Assembly: GCF_001646665.1 (NCBI RefSeq)
Contig: NZ_LWBU01000101.1
Location: 1-64,000, forward strand
Length of the DNA stretch: 64,000 nucleotides
DNA from: Streptomyces noursei
GTDB lineage: Bacteria; Actinomycetota; Actinomycetes; Streptomycetales; Streptomycetaceae
Direction: 5' to 3'
Each line of letters opens with the position of its first letter. Positions within the stretch are counted from its first letter, which is position 1. The position numbers were made by a program, and so were the translations under genes. The notes under the pieces are model-generated. The model saw nothing but the letters and a program-made list of their open reading frames with translations. It searched no databases and had not been told where the DNA came from. This document shows, piece after piece, positions 34,257 through 43,406 of the stretch.

Positions 34257-34742
34257 TCAGCGTTCGGCGGCGTCCCTCCAGTAGTCCTTCAGCATCTCGC
34301 TGGGCCACGAGGGCTGGGTGACCGTGCCGCGCGGCAGGAATTCTTCAAAGACCGCCACCAGGTCGACCACCAGGGTGCCGTCGTCGGCATCGAGGTCGGT
34401 GACGTGCAGGTCCCGTCCGTCGACGCGGAGCAGTCTGGGGAACGAGGTCGCGAGCCGGGCCGGACGTCGGTGGTTGTGGTGCACGAAGGTTCCCGTGGCC
34501 GGCCACTCCGGGTTGTCCCGCGGGCTGCGCGCGTGGAGAGCGACGTCCTCGGGGGAACCGAAGTTGAAGAACCAGGTGACCTGGAGATGGGAGAACTCCT
34601 CGATCCCCTGCAGCGTCTCCTCCGGGTACTCCGGGCGCAGCCGAATGATCGACTCCACACCGCCCTTGAAGTCGTCGAGCCGCCCCTTGTGGCCTCCGAC
34701 CACCTCGGCGATCACCGGCACCTCGATGGACTTTGTGGACAC
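34257..34742 (-). CDS. TrmO/TsaA-like SAM-binding domain protein
   Basis: 161 residues from GTG 34742 (AAGGGGG 6 nt upstream). The beta-rich TsaA (YaeB/VirR) pattern is visible: FSHLQVTWFFNF, then HARSPRDNPEWPATGTFVHHNHRRPARL corresponding to the R-x3-P-x5-G-x-F-A-x-R-x2-x-R-P-N motif, then VTDLDADDGTLVVDL. Classical TrmO methylates t6A37 in tRNA. Several positions differ here, including HHNHRRPARL in place of xRSPxRPNPIGL, so its substrate may differ. Confidence 0.7.
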   Translation of the reverse strand: MSTKSIEVPVIAEVVGGHKGRLDDFKGGVESIIRLRPEYPEETLQGIEEFSHLQVTWFFNFGSPEDVALHARSPRDNPEWPATGTFVHHNHRRPARLATSFPRLLRVDGRDLHVTDLDADDGTLVVDLVAVFEEFLPRGTVTQPSWPSEMLKDYWRDAAER

Positions 34743-34817
34743 GGGTTCCCCCTTCTCCGCTCGCGGCACGGCAAGGCGGTCAACCACAGCATGCCCGCCT
34801 TCACCACCATGGCGCCG

Positions 34818-36206
34818 TCAGGCTACTCGTTCGAGTACGGCCTTGGCGCGCTCGTCGATCTCCGCCGCCACGCTGATTCCCCGATTGCGGAAGGGGGACA
34901 GCACTCGGCGCATGTTCACGGCTGCCTCGCGTGCTCTGCCCGACTGCACGCCTGCCATCGCGTCCAGGGCCTGTGCCCACGTGTGGCACGCGGCCTCCAC
35001 GTTCCCCTGACGGGCCTGCACAGTGCCCATGTAGCCCAACGTCACCGCGTGGGTCCGGCTGAAGGTGTCGGCCTTCCTCGTCAGCACGCTGTTGTTGAAC
35101 TCTCTAAGCGCTCCGTCGAGATCGCCGAGCGTCCACAGGGTGCGGGCGGTCTCGTGGGCAAGGGAAGCCCGCTGGAAGAACCACACCCGACTCGGATCCT
35201 CGTCGCCGACGTCCGCCGCAGTGAGGTCGTCCTCGGCCCGGAGAAGCGCTGCAATCGCGGCGCGCTTTTGCCCGTCGGCGGCCAGGCTGCGTGCCTGCAC
35301 CACTCCGAGCAGCGCCCTCTCGCGGGGGGTCGCCAGGGTGTACCGCTTGCGCGCCACGGAGGCCGTGGCGAGATCGACGGCAAACCGTGGGTGACCGAGG
35401 TCCGTTGCCTGATGAGCCATCGCCCGCAGGATATGGCCGGCCAACGGAGCGTCGTCCGCTTCCGCCGCGAGCTTCAGGGCCAACGTGAAGTAGCGCCGCG
35501 CGGACTCGTGGTGTGAGGCGTCGAAGCTCATCCAACCGGCGACGTACACCGCCTCGGCGGCAGCGGCAAGAAGGGCACGACGAGTGTCGTCGCTGGCGAA
35601 CACCCCGCCGATATACCTGGCGACGTCGTCGACGAGGTACTGGTAGAGCGCCGTACGGCCATCCATGCCGCCGTGGCGCTGGTCTCTCCGAGAGAAGAAC
35701 TCCGTCATCTCACGGACGGCACTGACTTCTGCGACCCCGATTCTCCGGCTCGTCGCCGGGGGGCGGGACTTCGCCCGCTGGGGTGCCTCGTCCCACCACT
35801 GCTGTCCGGGCAGGGCCAAGCCGCCCACCGAGTAGGCGGCGCCGGCCAGCAGTCGGCGGCGTTCGAGGTCCACGTCGCTTCTCCCAAGGTCTACCAGCGC
35901 AGTCAGCGTATCGACGTTCCACTCCGATGCCGTGACTGCACCCGTGTCTGGCACGGAGAGCCCGATTTCAGCCGGAGTGATGGGGCGTTGGAGCCGCCGG
36001 GACAACGTCTCGCACAAGATAAGGGGCGCTCTGCCCGAGGGCTGTGTTCCCCCTACCCACATGGCGATGTGCGACCGGCTGGTGCCCAGCAGTTCTTGCG
36101 CTCCTACCTCGGCCGCGACCCTTACGAAGGCAGCCGCCACCTTTGGCTGCGACCAGCCTGTTTCCGCGATTGCGTCGGCCAGCTTCACATTCCGCTCGCG
36201 CGCCAT
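34818..36206 (-). CDS. XRE-type regulator with TPR domain
   Basis: 462 residues. The N-terminal 60-80 residues form the HTH (KLADAIAETGWSQPKVAAAFVRVAAEVG ... TSRSHIAMWVGGTQP). The remainder is a long array of TPR-like helices (RRYFTLALKLAAEADDAPLAGHIL; AAIAALLRAEDDL). This length and layout match the actinomycete family of XRE-TPR regulators often found beside secondary-metabolite or island genes. It is divergent from an ATP-binding regulator, and its promoter shares a 138-bp gap with it. May control the downstream operon; evidence is positional. Confidence 0.8.
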   Translation of the reverse strand: MARERNVKLADAIAETGWSQPKVAAAFVRVAAEVGAQELLGTSRSHIAMWVGGTQPSGRAPLILCETLSRRLQRPITPAEIGLSVPDTGAVTASEWNVDTLTALVDLGRSDVDLERRRLLAGAAYSVGGLALPGQQWWDEAPQRAKSRPPATSRRIGVAEVSAVREMTEFFSRRDQRHGGMDGRTALYQYLVDDVARYIGGVFASDDTRRALLAAAAEAVYVAGWMSFDASHHESARRYFTLALKLAAEADDAPLAGHILRAMAHQATDLGHPRFAVDLATASVARKRYTLATPRERALLGVVQARSLAADGQKRAAIAALLRAEDDLTAADVGDEDPSRVWFFQRASLAHETARTLWTLGDLDGALREFNNSVLTRKADTFSRTHAVTLGYMGTVQARQGNVEAACHTWAQALDAMAGVQSGRAREAAVNMRRVLSPFRNRGISVAAEIDERAKAVLERVA

Positions 36207-36234
36207 CGTCTACCTCGGTTCACCAAAACGATCT

Positions 36235-36249
36235 TTGACGGGTTTGACG
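36235..36249. promoter_or_regulatory. Tandem TTGACG elements in the divergent promoter gap
   Basis: Direct repeat TTTGACGG at 36234 and 36243 with a 9-bp period between the XRE and ATPase genes. Either copy could serve as a rightward -35 or a repeat-binding site. Confidence 0.35.
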
Positions 36250-36344
36250 GCCCCGGCAGCCGCCCGGAGATACCGCCGCGATGTGATCCGCGGTTCGCTC
36301 GTGGTCAACGAAACCACCAACTGCTCTTGCCCGGGAGGAAACCG

Positions 36345-37040
36345 GTGAAGACCAGCCACACGACTGGCGCCGATGCCCGGACCTCTTCGGGCGACGGGCG
36401 AGCACCCGCCTCGACGTCCGAAGTTCGGCACTTCGACCAACCCCCGCCGATGGCCGAGCTCGTGCACAACCTCCGCCGCTTCGACCGCTCCGACAGATCC
36501 GCCGATCGAGTCCTCCAGGGGCTCAAGCTCACCAGTTGCGAGAAGGCGAACATGGACCGAATCGAAAGCCTGGGCAGCGTAATCAGCGCCCCTGAACACC
36601 AGAAGAGCCTGACGCTCGCCGCCGATGACAGGGCTCCGGGCAGGGCACGGTCCTTCACCCGCCAGGCGCTGACGGCGTGGGGGGTGGAAGACGTTCTGGA
36701 CCAGGCCGAGCTGATCGTCAGCGAGCTCACCACCAACGCCGAGCGGCATGGCCGAACTCCCGACGCCGACCGGGTCCTTCTCCCCAGAACGGACTGCGAA
36801 CCCGTCGATGAGATCACGCTGACGCTCGCCCTCCAGGCCGACGTTGTGGGGATCGAGGTCGAAGACAACTCCCCGGAGCCCCCAGTGCCTCAGATTGCCT
36901 CGCTCTACGCCACAAGCGGGCGGGGCCTGCACCTCGTGTCGGCGACGGCTGACGCCTGGACTGCCTGCCCCACGGAAGACGGACGCGGCAAGAGGGTGAT
37001 CGCCCTCGTGAGGCGCCCCGAGTCGCCCATCACCTCCTGA
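36345..37040 (+). CDS. ATP-binding (HATPase) anti-sigma-like regulator
   Basis: 231 residues. The C-terminal 130 residues form a GHKL/HATPase_c_2 domain of RsbW/SpoIIAB type: ARSFTRQALTAWGV, N-box LIVSELTTNAERHG, G1-like VVGIEVEDNSPE, and G2-like ATSGRGLHLVSATADAW. The N-terminal 90 residues are disordered and unrelated. GTG start with GGGAGGA 6 nt upstream. Pairs of this protein and an XRE-TPR regulator are common in Streptomyces. A role as a serine kinase or anti-sigma factor is inferred. Confidence 0.75.
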   Translation: MKTSHTTGADARTSSGDGRAPASTSEVRHFDQPPPMAELVHNLRRFDRSDRSADRVLQGLKLTSCEKANMDRIESLGSVISAPEHQKSLTLAADDRAPGRARSFTRQALTAWGVEDVLDQAELIVSELTTNAERHGRTPDADRVLLPRTDCEPVDEITLTLALQADVVGIEVEDNSPEPPVPQIASLYATSGRGLHLVSATADAWTACPTEDGRGKRVIALVRRPESPITS

Positions 37041-37063
37041 CCAACTCCCCTTGGAGACCCGTG

Positions 37064-37771
37064 ATGCCATCCCGGTTTACGCCCTCGCCCATGCCGCTCT
37101 CCGGCGGAACGAGGCGGGGCTTCGGCACCGAAGCCGTACGTGTGCTGCTGCTCGACCTGGACGGCGTGCTCGTCGACACCCGCCCAGTCATGGAAAGTGC
37201 GTGGCGCCAGGTCCGTGAAGACCACTGCCTGGACGTGCCGTTCAAGGAGTACGAGCGCCACCTGGGTCGGCCCTTCGCCGACATCATGGAGCAGCTCGGG
37301 CTCGCTGACGCCGAGCCGATCCACCAGACCTACTCGAAGGCATCGACGGACGCTTCTCACCTCGCCCGACAGTTCGACGGCGTCGCGGAGGTCCTGCACG
37401 CCTTCGCCGCGGCCGATTGGCGGATGGGGATCGTCACGTCCAAACCGTTGGAGCGAGCCACTCCTCTGCTGGCCCAGCTCGGCGTCCCGTTCGCCACGGT
37501 GCGCACTCCCAACGGGGTGGGGCGGGGCAAACCCGCACCGGACCCGATCATGCTCGCCCTGATCGACCTCGGCGCCGACCCGGCCGACGCGCTGTACGTC
37601 GGGGACATGGCAGTCGACCAGGAGGCGGCCGGCCGCGCCGGCGTCTCGTACGTGCACGCGGGCTGGGGCTACGGCACCCCGAGCTCCCCGGCCCCCTTCG
37701 TCGCCGAATCGCCGAAGGACCTGCTGCGGCTCGTGGACACCGGCCCGTTCCTCGAAGGGAGCCTGGTATGA
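37064..37771 (+). CDS. HAD-superfamily phosphatase (phosphoglycolate-phosphatase-like)
   Basis: 235 residues. HAD motif I LLLDLDGVLVD (D-x-D), helical cap, motif II VTSKP, motif III GKPAPDP, motif IV VGDMAVDQEAA. Similar to small sugar-phosphate and nucleotide phosphatases. First gene of a dense rightward operon; its TGA overlaps the next ATG (ATGA, 37768-37771). It may dephosphorylate a pathway intermediate. Starts at ATG 37064, with GTG 37061 as the alternative; TTGGAG upstream. Confidence 0.85.
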   Translation: MPSRFTPSPMPLSGGTRRGFGTEAVRVLLLDLDGVLVDTRPVMESAWRQVREDHCLDVPFKEYERHLGRPFADIMEQLGLADAEPIHQTYSKASTDASHLARQFDGVAEVLHAFAAADWRMGIVTSKPLERATPLLAQLGVPFATVRTPNGVGRGKPAPDPIMLALIDLGADPADALYVGDMAVDQEAAGRAGVSYVHAGWGYGTPSSPAPFVAESPKDLLRLVDTGPFLEGSLV

Positions 37772-39618
37772 CGCCGCCCAAGCGCAGCGCCCTCGGCATC
37801 GCCCGGGTCGAGGCCGATGGCAAGCCCCTCTGGGCGCTGGTCGGCGAGGGCGCGCTCGCGACTATGAAATCCGACCGGATAGCCACGTCCGAATTGGAGG
37901 CCCTGCCCTTCTACCCGGCGGGAGCGGAAGCACGTGTTGACCAGGTGATGGAGGCCCTCGAAGCGTACGGCGCTGACCTCGCGAGGACGCCGGGTGGCGC
38001 GGGGTGGTTGTACGTCCAGCACGTGCCGGCGCGGCGCCTGGTGGCGCAGGTCGTACGCAAGCTGGCGGCGCTCAGCACCTGGGGGCCGTTCGCCAAGGCT
38101 CCAGGTCCGCTGAGGCTCGCGCCGTACGAAGGACTCGTCGGGCTGCGGTCGAGCAGCTCGCGGGAGTACCGGGCCTACACCGTCACCTGGTCGGGCATCG
38201 CCTATCTGCTCGGTGCCGCGGGCCCTCACAATCCCCTCCGCTCCGCTCAGTTACGCAACCTCCCTCCTCTCCTGGCGGCCGCAGCGGTGCCGGGTCCGGC
38301 TCCCTCGGAGCTGCCGCTGAGTGAAGTGGTGGCGCTGTCGTGGTCCTCCCGTCACGCGGCCACTCTGCTGCCGGTGCTGGAGGAGCTGGCCAGGAACGGA
38401 CGCCCGAGCCTCGTAGTGGATTTGGCGACCGACCCAGCGGAGCGGTGCCCGGCTTCAGAAGTCGCGGGGGTGAACCTGTGCTCGCCGCCGACCGGTCTCT
38501 TCGACCTCTCCGGCGCCGTGGACGGTCTGAGGCGGCGGGACGACGGCCGCGTCGTTCGGGTCGATGAGCACGAGGTTCGACTGGACCGGCTGGTCCGTCT
38601 CGTGTCCGTACTACTGGAGACGAGCGGCGGATGCACGCAGCCCTCGTGGCGATCGGTGGTCCGGGCGGAGACGTGGCTGGACGGCGTCCTCACCGCAGCC
38701 CGGCCGCACACCGTTCTGGTCAGCAACGACACCAGCCCGCTGGGTGCACTGGCTGTACACGTGGCAGAGCGCCATGGCGCGAATGCGGTGCATGTCCAGC
38801 ACGGAGCCTGGACGGCGGAGTCGGTCGCATGGCCTGCGCTACACAGCCGCGACATCGTCGTCATGGGTGAACGGGATCTCCCTCTCGCGAAGGCGTGGGT
38901 GCGCCACCCTGGCGCTGAGATCCACGTCCTGGGCCAGCCCCGCTTCGACGCGCTCGCCGGCCTCAGCCGCGAAGCCCAGCGGCGCTACCTGGAGGATCTG
39001 CTGTCACCCAGCCCACGGCGAGGCCCTGCCCGAATCGCGGTGTGGGCCTGCCAGCCCTTCGGACCCGACCGGCTCAAGGCCCATGCCGACCTCCTCCTGG
39101 ACGGTCTGTGGAAGGCCGGCGACTGGGGACTCGTCATCGCGCCGCACCCGGCACAGAGCGTCGACGTCTTCGCCCCCGTGCTCCAACGGGACAGCCGGCC
39201 GCTCGTGGCTGTGGCCGATCCCCGGGTCGGCGCTCGCGGCTGCCTCGCCGGCGCCGACGCCCTGGCAAGCGCCTATTCGACGTGCGGCATCGAAGCCGCG
39301 CTGCTCGGGGTCCCGGTGCTCGAACTCGGCTCGCCCGACGAGCGCACGCTCGGCCTCTCCGACCACGGCCTCGCACGGCGGTGCAGTACCGCCGACGAGG
39401 TGGCCGACGCCGTCGTCGCACTGCGCGATCCGAGCCCGCCCGCCGACCGGGCGGCGACGGACGCGGTGTGCCGGTGGCGCGGCGACAGCGCCGCCCAGGT
39501 CGCGCGCCTCATCGCCCGGCGCGCCGACGGCGATGTCCCGCATTCCCGCCGTGTCCACCACGATGCCCGCGGCGCCGACTCCGGACGGCCGCAGGGCGAA
39601 GGAGTACCTACCCGATGA
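37768..39618 (+). CDS. Predicted GT-B-type glycosyltransferase of unknown specificity
   Basis: 616 residues. The C-terminal half shows GT-B features of the CDP-glycerol/capsule-polymerase/GlcNAc-2-epimerase group: VSNDTSPLGALAVHVAERHG, VHVQHGAW, IHVLGQPRFDAL, VIAPHPAQSVD, and a late nucleotide site YSTCGIEAALLGVPVLELG. The N-terminal 250 residues are less clear. It overlaps both neighbours by 4 bp. With the CMP-sugar-synthetase-like gene at the operon end, a CMP- or UDP-sugar donor is possible, but neither donor nor acceptor can be read. Confidence 0.6.
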   Translation: MTPPKRSALGIARVEADGKPLWALVGEGALATMKSDRIATSELEALPFYPAGAEARVDQVMEALEAYGADLARTPGGAGWLYVQHVPARRLVAQVVRKLAALSTWGPFAKAPGPLRLAPYEGLVGLRSSSSREYRAYTVTWSGIAYLLGAAGPHNPLRSAQLRNLPPLLAAAAVPGPAPSELPLSEVVALSWSSRHAATLLPVLEELARNGRPSLVVDLATDPAERCPASEVAGVNLCSPPTGLFDLSGAVDGLRRRDDGRVVRVDEHEVRLDRLVRLVSVLLETSGGCTQPSWRSVVRAETWLDGVLTAARPHTVLVSNDTSPLGALAVHVAERHGANAVHVQHGAWTAESVAWPALHSRDIVVMGERDLPLAKAWVRHPGAEIHVLGQPRFDALAGLSREAQRRYLEDLLSPSPRRGPARIAVWACQPFGPDRLKAHADLLLDGLWKAGDWGLVIAPHPAQSVDVFAPVLQRDSRPLVAVADPRVGARGCLAGADALASAYSTCGIEAALLGVPVLELGSPDERTLGLSDHGLARRCSTADEVADAVVALRDPSPPADRAATDAVCRWRGDSAAQVARLIARRADGDVPHSRRVHHDARGADSGRPQGEGVPTR

Positions 39619-40571
39619 CACACCTGAACGCCGACGGCGTCGCCGAACTCTTCGTCGGCGCGGTCGCCCTGGCCAAGAGCGGCGAGACGGTCAGCCCCCG
39701 GGGCATGACGACCCGTGAGGTCCTCGACGTCCACATGCGGCTGACCCAGCCGCGGGCCCGTCTGCTGTACGCGCCGCCGACGCGTCTCATCAACCCCGCG
39801 TTCGCCGTGGCGGAGACCGTCTGGCACCTCTCCGGCTCGGACGCCCCATGGATCTTCGACTACAACGCACGCCTGCGGCAGTACGCCGACAACGGCGTCC
39901 TGCGCGGTGCGTACGGGCCACGGATGCGGAAGTGGGGCGGCACCGTGGACCAACTGCACCGCATCGTGGAGATCCTCAAGGAGGATCCCGACTCGCGCCG
40001 GGCCCTGATCCAGCTCTACGACCCGGCCCAGGACGCCGCCGGGCACAAGGACGTGCCGTGCACGCTGGGCTTCCGTTTCTACCTGCGCGCCGGCCGCCTG
40101 CACATGTCGACCACGATGCGCGGTCAGGACGTGTGGATCGGCATGCCCTACGACCTGTTCTTCTACACCGTGCTGCACGAGCTGGTCGCCGGGTGGCTCG
40201 GCGCCGAGCTGGGCGAGTTCCACCACCACGTGGGATCCCTGCACATCTACGAGGACCACCTCGACCAGGCCGAAGAGCTGACCTCGGTCACCGCGAGCGC
40301 GGTCATGCCGGACCTCACCACACCGTGGCGAGGCTTCGACGACCTCCTCGACCAGGTGGGGGCCCAGGACGTCACCGGCCACCCGGGCTGGGACGCGATG
40401 GCCGAGACACTGCGCAGCTACCGCCTGTGGAAGGACGGCTCCCGCGAGCAGGCGTGGCGGGTCGCCGACAAGGTCGACGGTCCGCTGGGCGAGGCGCTGA
40501 CCGCCTGGTACGGCGAACTGAACCACCGCGGCCGCATCTCCACCGCGCGTGACACGGCGGGGACGCGGTGA
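39615..40571 (+). CDS. Thymidylate-synthase homologue, likely CMP/dCMP hydroxymethylase or methylase
   Basis: 318 residues. Aligning DVPCTLGFRFYLRAG ... TMRGQDVWIGMPYDLFFY and SLHIY without gaps to E. coli ThyA keeps the nucleophile Cys149, phosphate Arg169, Asp172 and sugar residues His210/Tyr212. ThyA Asn177, which selects uracil, is Asp180 here, and ThyA His147 is Thr150. Asn-to-Asp is the known signature of cytosine-acting homologues (T4 dCMP hydroxymethylase, MilA type). So 5-hydroxymethylation or methylation of CMP or dCMP using methylene-THF is predicted. Overlaps neighbours by 4 bp each side. Confidence 0.8.
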   Translation: MTHLNADGVAELFVGAVALAKSGETVSPRGMTTREVLDVHMRLTQPRARLLYAPPTRLINPAFAVAETVWHLSGSDAPWIFDYNARLRQYADNGVLRGAYGPRMRKWGGTVDQLHRIVEILKEDPDSRRALIQLYDPAQDAAGHKDVPCTLGFRFYLRAGRLHMSTTMRGQDVWIGMPYDLFFYTVLHELVAGWLGAELGEFHHHVGSLHIYEDHLDQAEELTSVTASAVMPDLTTPWRGFDDLLDQVGAQDVTGHPGWDAMAETLRSYRLWKDGSREQAWRVADKVDGPLGEALTAWYGELNHRGRISTARDTAGTR

Positions 40572-42298
40572 TGGCCGCCACGGACCGCACGCCCTCGGTC
40601 ATCCTCGGGCTGTGCTCCTACACGCACGACTCCTCCGCCGCCCTGCTGGTGGACGGGGAGCTGATCGGCTTCGTCGAGGAAGAGCGGCTCTCACAGGAGA
40701 AACACACCAAGGACTACCCCCGCCACGCCGTCGAGTGGCTGCTGGGCGAGGCCGGGCTCACCGCCGCCGACGTCGACACCGTCGCCTACAACTTCCAGCC
40801 CGCCCGCTACCTCGCCGAGTCCCCGGCCGCCCTGCGCCTGGCCCTGTCGGCGACGACGCGCGACCGGGCTCTGCCGAGGGCGCGGGGCTTCGCCAAGGTG
40901 GCGCTGCGCACCCAACGGCGCACCCGGACCCTCGGCCGGCGATTCCCCGCCGCCCACGTCTCCCCCGTCCTGCACCACCGCGCCCACCAGCTGACGGCCT
41001 TCGCCGCCTCCGGGTGGAACGAGTCCGCCGTGCTCGTCGTCGACAGCCTCGGCGAGCGGCAGACCACGACCATCGCCCGCGGCCATGACGTGCTCCACCC
41101 CTCCACCCGCACCCTGAAGGCGATCACCGACCCCGCCTCCCTGGGTTACGTGTACGGCGCGGTCACGGAGCACCTCGGGTGGCGCCGCGGTGACGAGGAA
41201 GGCACCGTGATGGCGCTTGCCGCCCTCGGCGATCCGGAGCGGTTCCGACACCTCTTCGCCCGGGCCGTGCGCACCACACCCACCGGCTTCGCGGTCGACG
41301 CCGCCTACTTCCCGCCGCGCGTGCTGGCCTCGGGCTATCCGAGGACCTCTCGTCGCTTCATCGCCGAGACGTGCCCGGAGCGTCACCCGAGCGAGCCGAT
41401 CCATGACGTCCACCGGGATCTGGCCGCCGCCCTTCAGGAGCGCACCGAGCAGGTCATGCTGCACCTGGCCACCCGGGCGCGGATGATCACCGGGTCGCGC
41501 CGTCTGTGCGTCGGCGGCGGAGTCGCCACGAACTGCGTGAGCATCGGCCGGATCATCGAGGACGGCATCTTCGACGAGGTCTTCGTCCCACCCGCACCCG
41601 GCGACGCCGGCACTGCGATCGGGGCCGCCATCGCCGTGCACACCGCCAGCCGCAGCCGGCGGCCCGTGTCCGGTGTCGCCCGGGCCTGCTACCTCGGCCC
41701 CTCGTACCAGGACCAGGCCCTCGACCTCACGCCGTGGCCCGACCTCCAGCAGAAGACGCTAGGCGTCGAGAGCGCCGAGTTCCTCGCCGACCAGCTCGCC
41801 CACGGCATGATCGTCGGCCTCTTCCAGGGCCGCGTCGAGGCCGGCCCCCGCGCCCTGGGAAACCGCTCGATCCTCGCCTCCCCGCTGAAGCCCGGGGTCG
41901 TCGAGCGACTGAACGCCACCGTGAAGTTCCGAGAGCCGTTCCGCCCCTTCGCCCCCATGGTCCTGGCCGAACGCGCTGCGGAGTTCTTCACGCTCGGCCA
42001 GGAGGCGCCGTACATGTCGATGACATCCGGCGTGACCGACAAGGGGCACGAGCGCGTGCCGGCCATCGTGCACGCCAACGGCACCTCGCGTCTTCAGACC
42101 GTCACCCAGTCGCAGAACCCGTTCATGCACGACGTGCTGAACGCCTTCGCCCGCCGCACCGGGGTGCCGGTGCTGATCAACACCTCACTCAACGTCAAGG
42201 GCAAGCCGATCTGTGGGACACCGGAGATGGCCCTGGACTGCCTGGCCAACTCCGGACTGGACGCCCTGCTGCTGGAAGGCCGGTGGATCACCAAGTGA
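40568..42298 (+). CDS. NodU/CmcH/TobZ-family O-carbamoyltransferase
   Basis: 576 residues, full length. N-terminal ASKHA-type domain: LGLCSYTHDSSAALLVDGELIGFVEEERL, HHRAHQ, GDEEGTVMALA; C-terminal YrdC-like part: GRVEAGPRALGNRSI, then VNTSLN-like INTSLNVKGKPI. These enzymes use carbamoyl phosphate and ATP to carbamoylate a hydroxyl, via carbamoyl-AMP. The direct translational coupling (GTGA) to the thymidylate-synthase homologue suggests the new hydroxymethyl group, or a sugar hydroxyl, is the acceptor. GTG 40568 or ATG 40571 start. Confidence 0.88.
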   Translation: MMAATDRTPSVILGLCSYTHDSSAALLVDGELIGFVEEERLSQEKHTKDYPRHAVEWLLGEAGLTAADVDTVAYNFQPARYLAESPAALRLALSATTRDRALPRARGFAKVALRTQRRTRTLGRRFPAAHVSPVLHHRAHQLTAFAASGWNESAVLVVDSLGERQTTTIARGHDVLHPSTRTLKAITDPASLGYVYGAVTEHLGWRRGDEEGTVMALAALGDPERFRHLFARAVRTTPTGFAVDAAYFPPRVLASGYPRTSRRFIAETCPERHPSEPIHDVHRDLAAALQERTEQVMLHLATRARMITGSRRLCVGGGVATNCVSIGRIIEDGIFDEVFVPPAPGDAGTAIGAAIAVHTASRSRRPVSGVARACYLGPSYQDQALDLTPWPDLQQKTLGVESAEFLADQLAHGMIVGLFQGRVEAGPRALGNRSILASPLKPGVVERLNATVKFREPFRPFAPMVLAERAAEFFTLGQEAPYMSMTSGVTDKGHERVPAIVHANGTSRLQTVTQSQNPFMHDVLNAFARRTGVPVLINTSLNVKGKPICGTPEMALDCLANSGLDALLLEGRWITK

Positions 42299-43347
42299 AG
42301 ATCGGATACAGCTTCTGGGGCTTCCTCGGCAACGGAATCACCGACACCCCGGACGGGGGCCGCAGCCACCGCCGCCCCCTGACCGACGCCCTCCTCGGCC
42401 GCGGCCACGAGATCGTCTTCCTGCAAGCCAACCGCGACCTGATCGAGGCCGGTGACGATCTGGGCAACGCATACACCTTCCACGGCGGCACCCCGGACAT
42501 CGACGTGCTGTTCCTGGAGTGGCGCTGGGCGATCGACGGGCGCAACACCACCCCGTGCGGCACCGAGGGGCACACCTGCGACCTGCACCGACAAGCCGAA
42601 CTCATCACCCGGTACACCGTGCGGCGGAAAACGCCGACCGTGGTCTGGGACAAGGACCGCCAGCTCCGCCCCGACAGCATGTGGCGGGGTGCTCACCGGA
42701 CCGCCGTCTGCGAGGCCGCCCTCGACCCGACGCCCGGCGCCCACCGGCTGCTCTTCCCCGTCGATGACCGTCTACTCGCCGAGGCGGATCCGCTCGCGCT
42801 CGCCAAGAAGCCCCGAGACCTCGCCCTCGGCTACGTCGGCAACCAGTACGACCGCGACGACCACTTCGACCGCTTCTTCGCGCCGGCCGCCGCCCGCTTC
42901 GACCACCTGGTCGGGGGCAAGTGGACCAAGACCAGCCGCTGGCCGCACGTGCGGTTCCTCGGCAGGCTCCCCTTCCCGGCGGTGCACGCCGTGTACGGCC
43001 GGTCCCTGGCGACCATCCTCATGCTCCCCGAGAGGTACGCCGCCGTCGGGCAGATGACGCAGCGGATCTTCGAGGCCGTGCTCGCCGGCTGCCTCCCGCT
43101 CGCCCCGGCGGACATCCGCCACGTCGATCAGTTCGTGCCCGCAGAGCTGATCGTGCGCTCAGGCCAGGACGTCTTCGAGCGGCTCTCGTATCTCCAGCGG
43201 ATCGCCGGCACCCAGCAGCACGCGGACCTGATCGCAGCCTGCCTGGATCGGCTGGACTTGTTCCGCCTGAGCCGGCAGGTCGTGGCGCTGGAAGCCGCCC
43301 TGGACACGGCTGTCAATCCCGTCGCGGCAGAGCGGGGAGCGGCGTGA
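42295..43347 (+). CDS. CgeB-like glycosyltransferase
   Basis: 350 residues. It starts GTG 42295 overlapping the carbamoyltransferase stop. The C-terminal part resembles CgeB/spore-maturation GT-B proteins: LALGYVGNQYDRDDHFDRFF, VRFLGRLPFPAVHAVYGRS, and MTQRIFEAVLAGCLPLAPADI (nucleotide-binding loop). The N-terminus KIGYSFWGFLGNGITDTPDG has a donor-loop look. Substrates unknown. Last gene of the first tight block (37064-43347). Confidence 0.65.
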   Translation: MKIGYSFWGFLGNGITDTPDGGRSHRRPLTDALLGRGHEIVFLQANRDLIEAGDDLGNAYTFHGGTPDIDVLFLEWRWAIDGRNTTPCGTEGHTCDLHRQAELITRYTVRRKTPTVVWDKDRQLRPDSMWRGAHRTAVCEAALDPTPGAHRLLFPVDDRLLAEADPLALAKKPRDLALGYVGNQYDRDDHFDRFFAPAAARFDHLVGGKWTKTSRWPHVRFLGRLPFPAVHAVYGRSLATILMLPERYAAVGQMTQRIFEAVLAGCLPLAPADIRHVDQFVPAELIVRSGQDVFERLSYLQRIAGTQQHADLIAACLDRLDLFRLSRQVVALEAALDTAVNPVAAERGAA

Positions 43348-43406
43348 TGCAGTTGACCACCCGGGCCATGGTGTCTGGATCATCCGAACGTGTCCAAACG
43401 GCCGGT

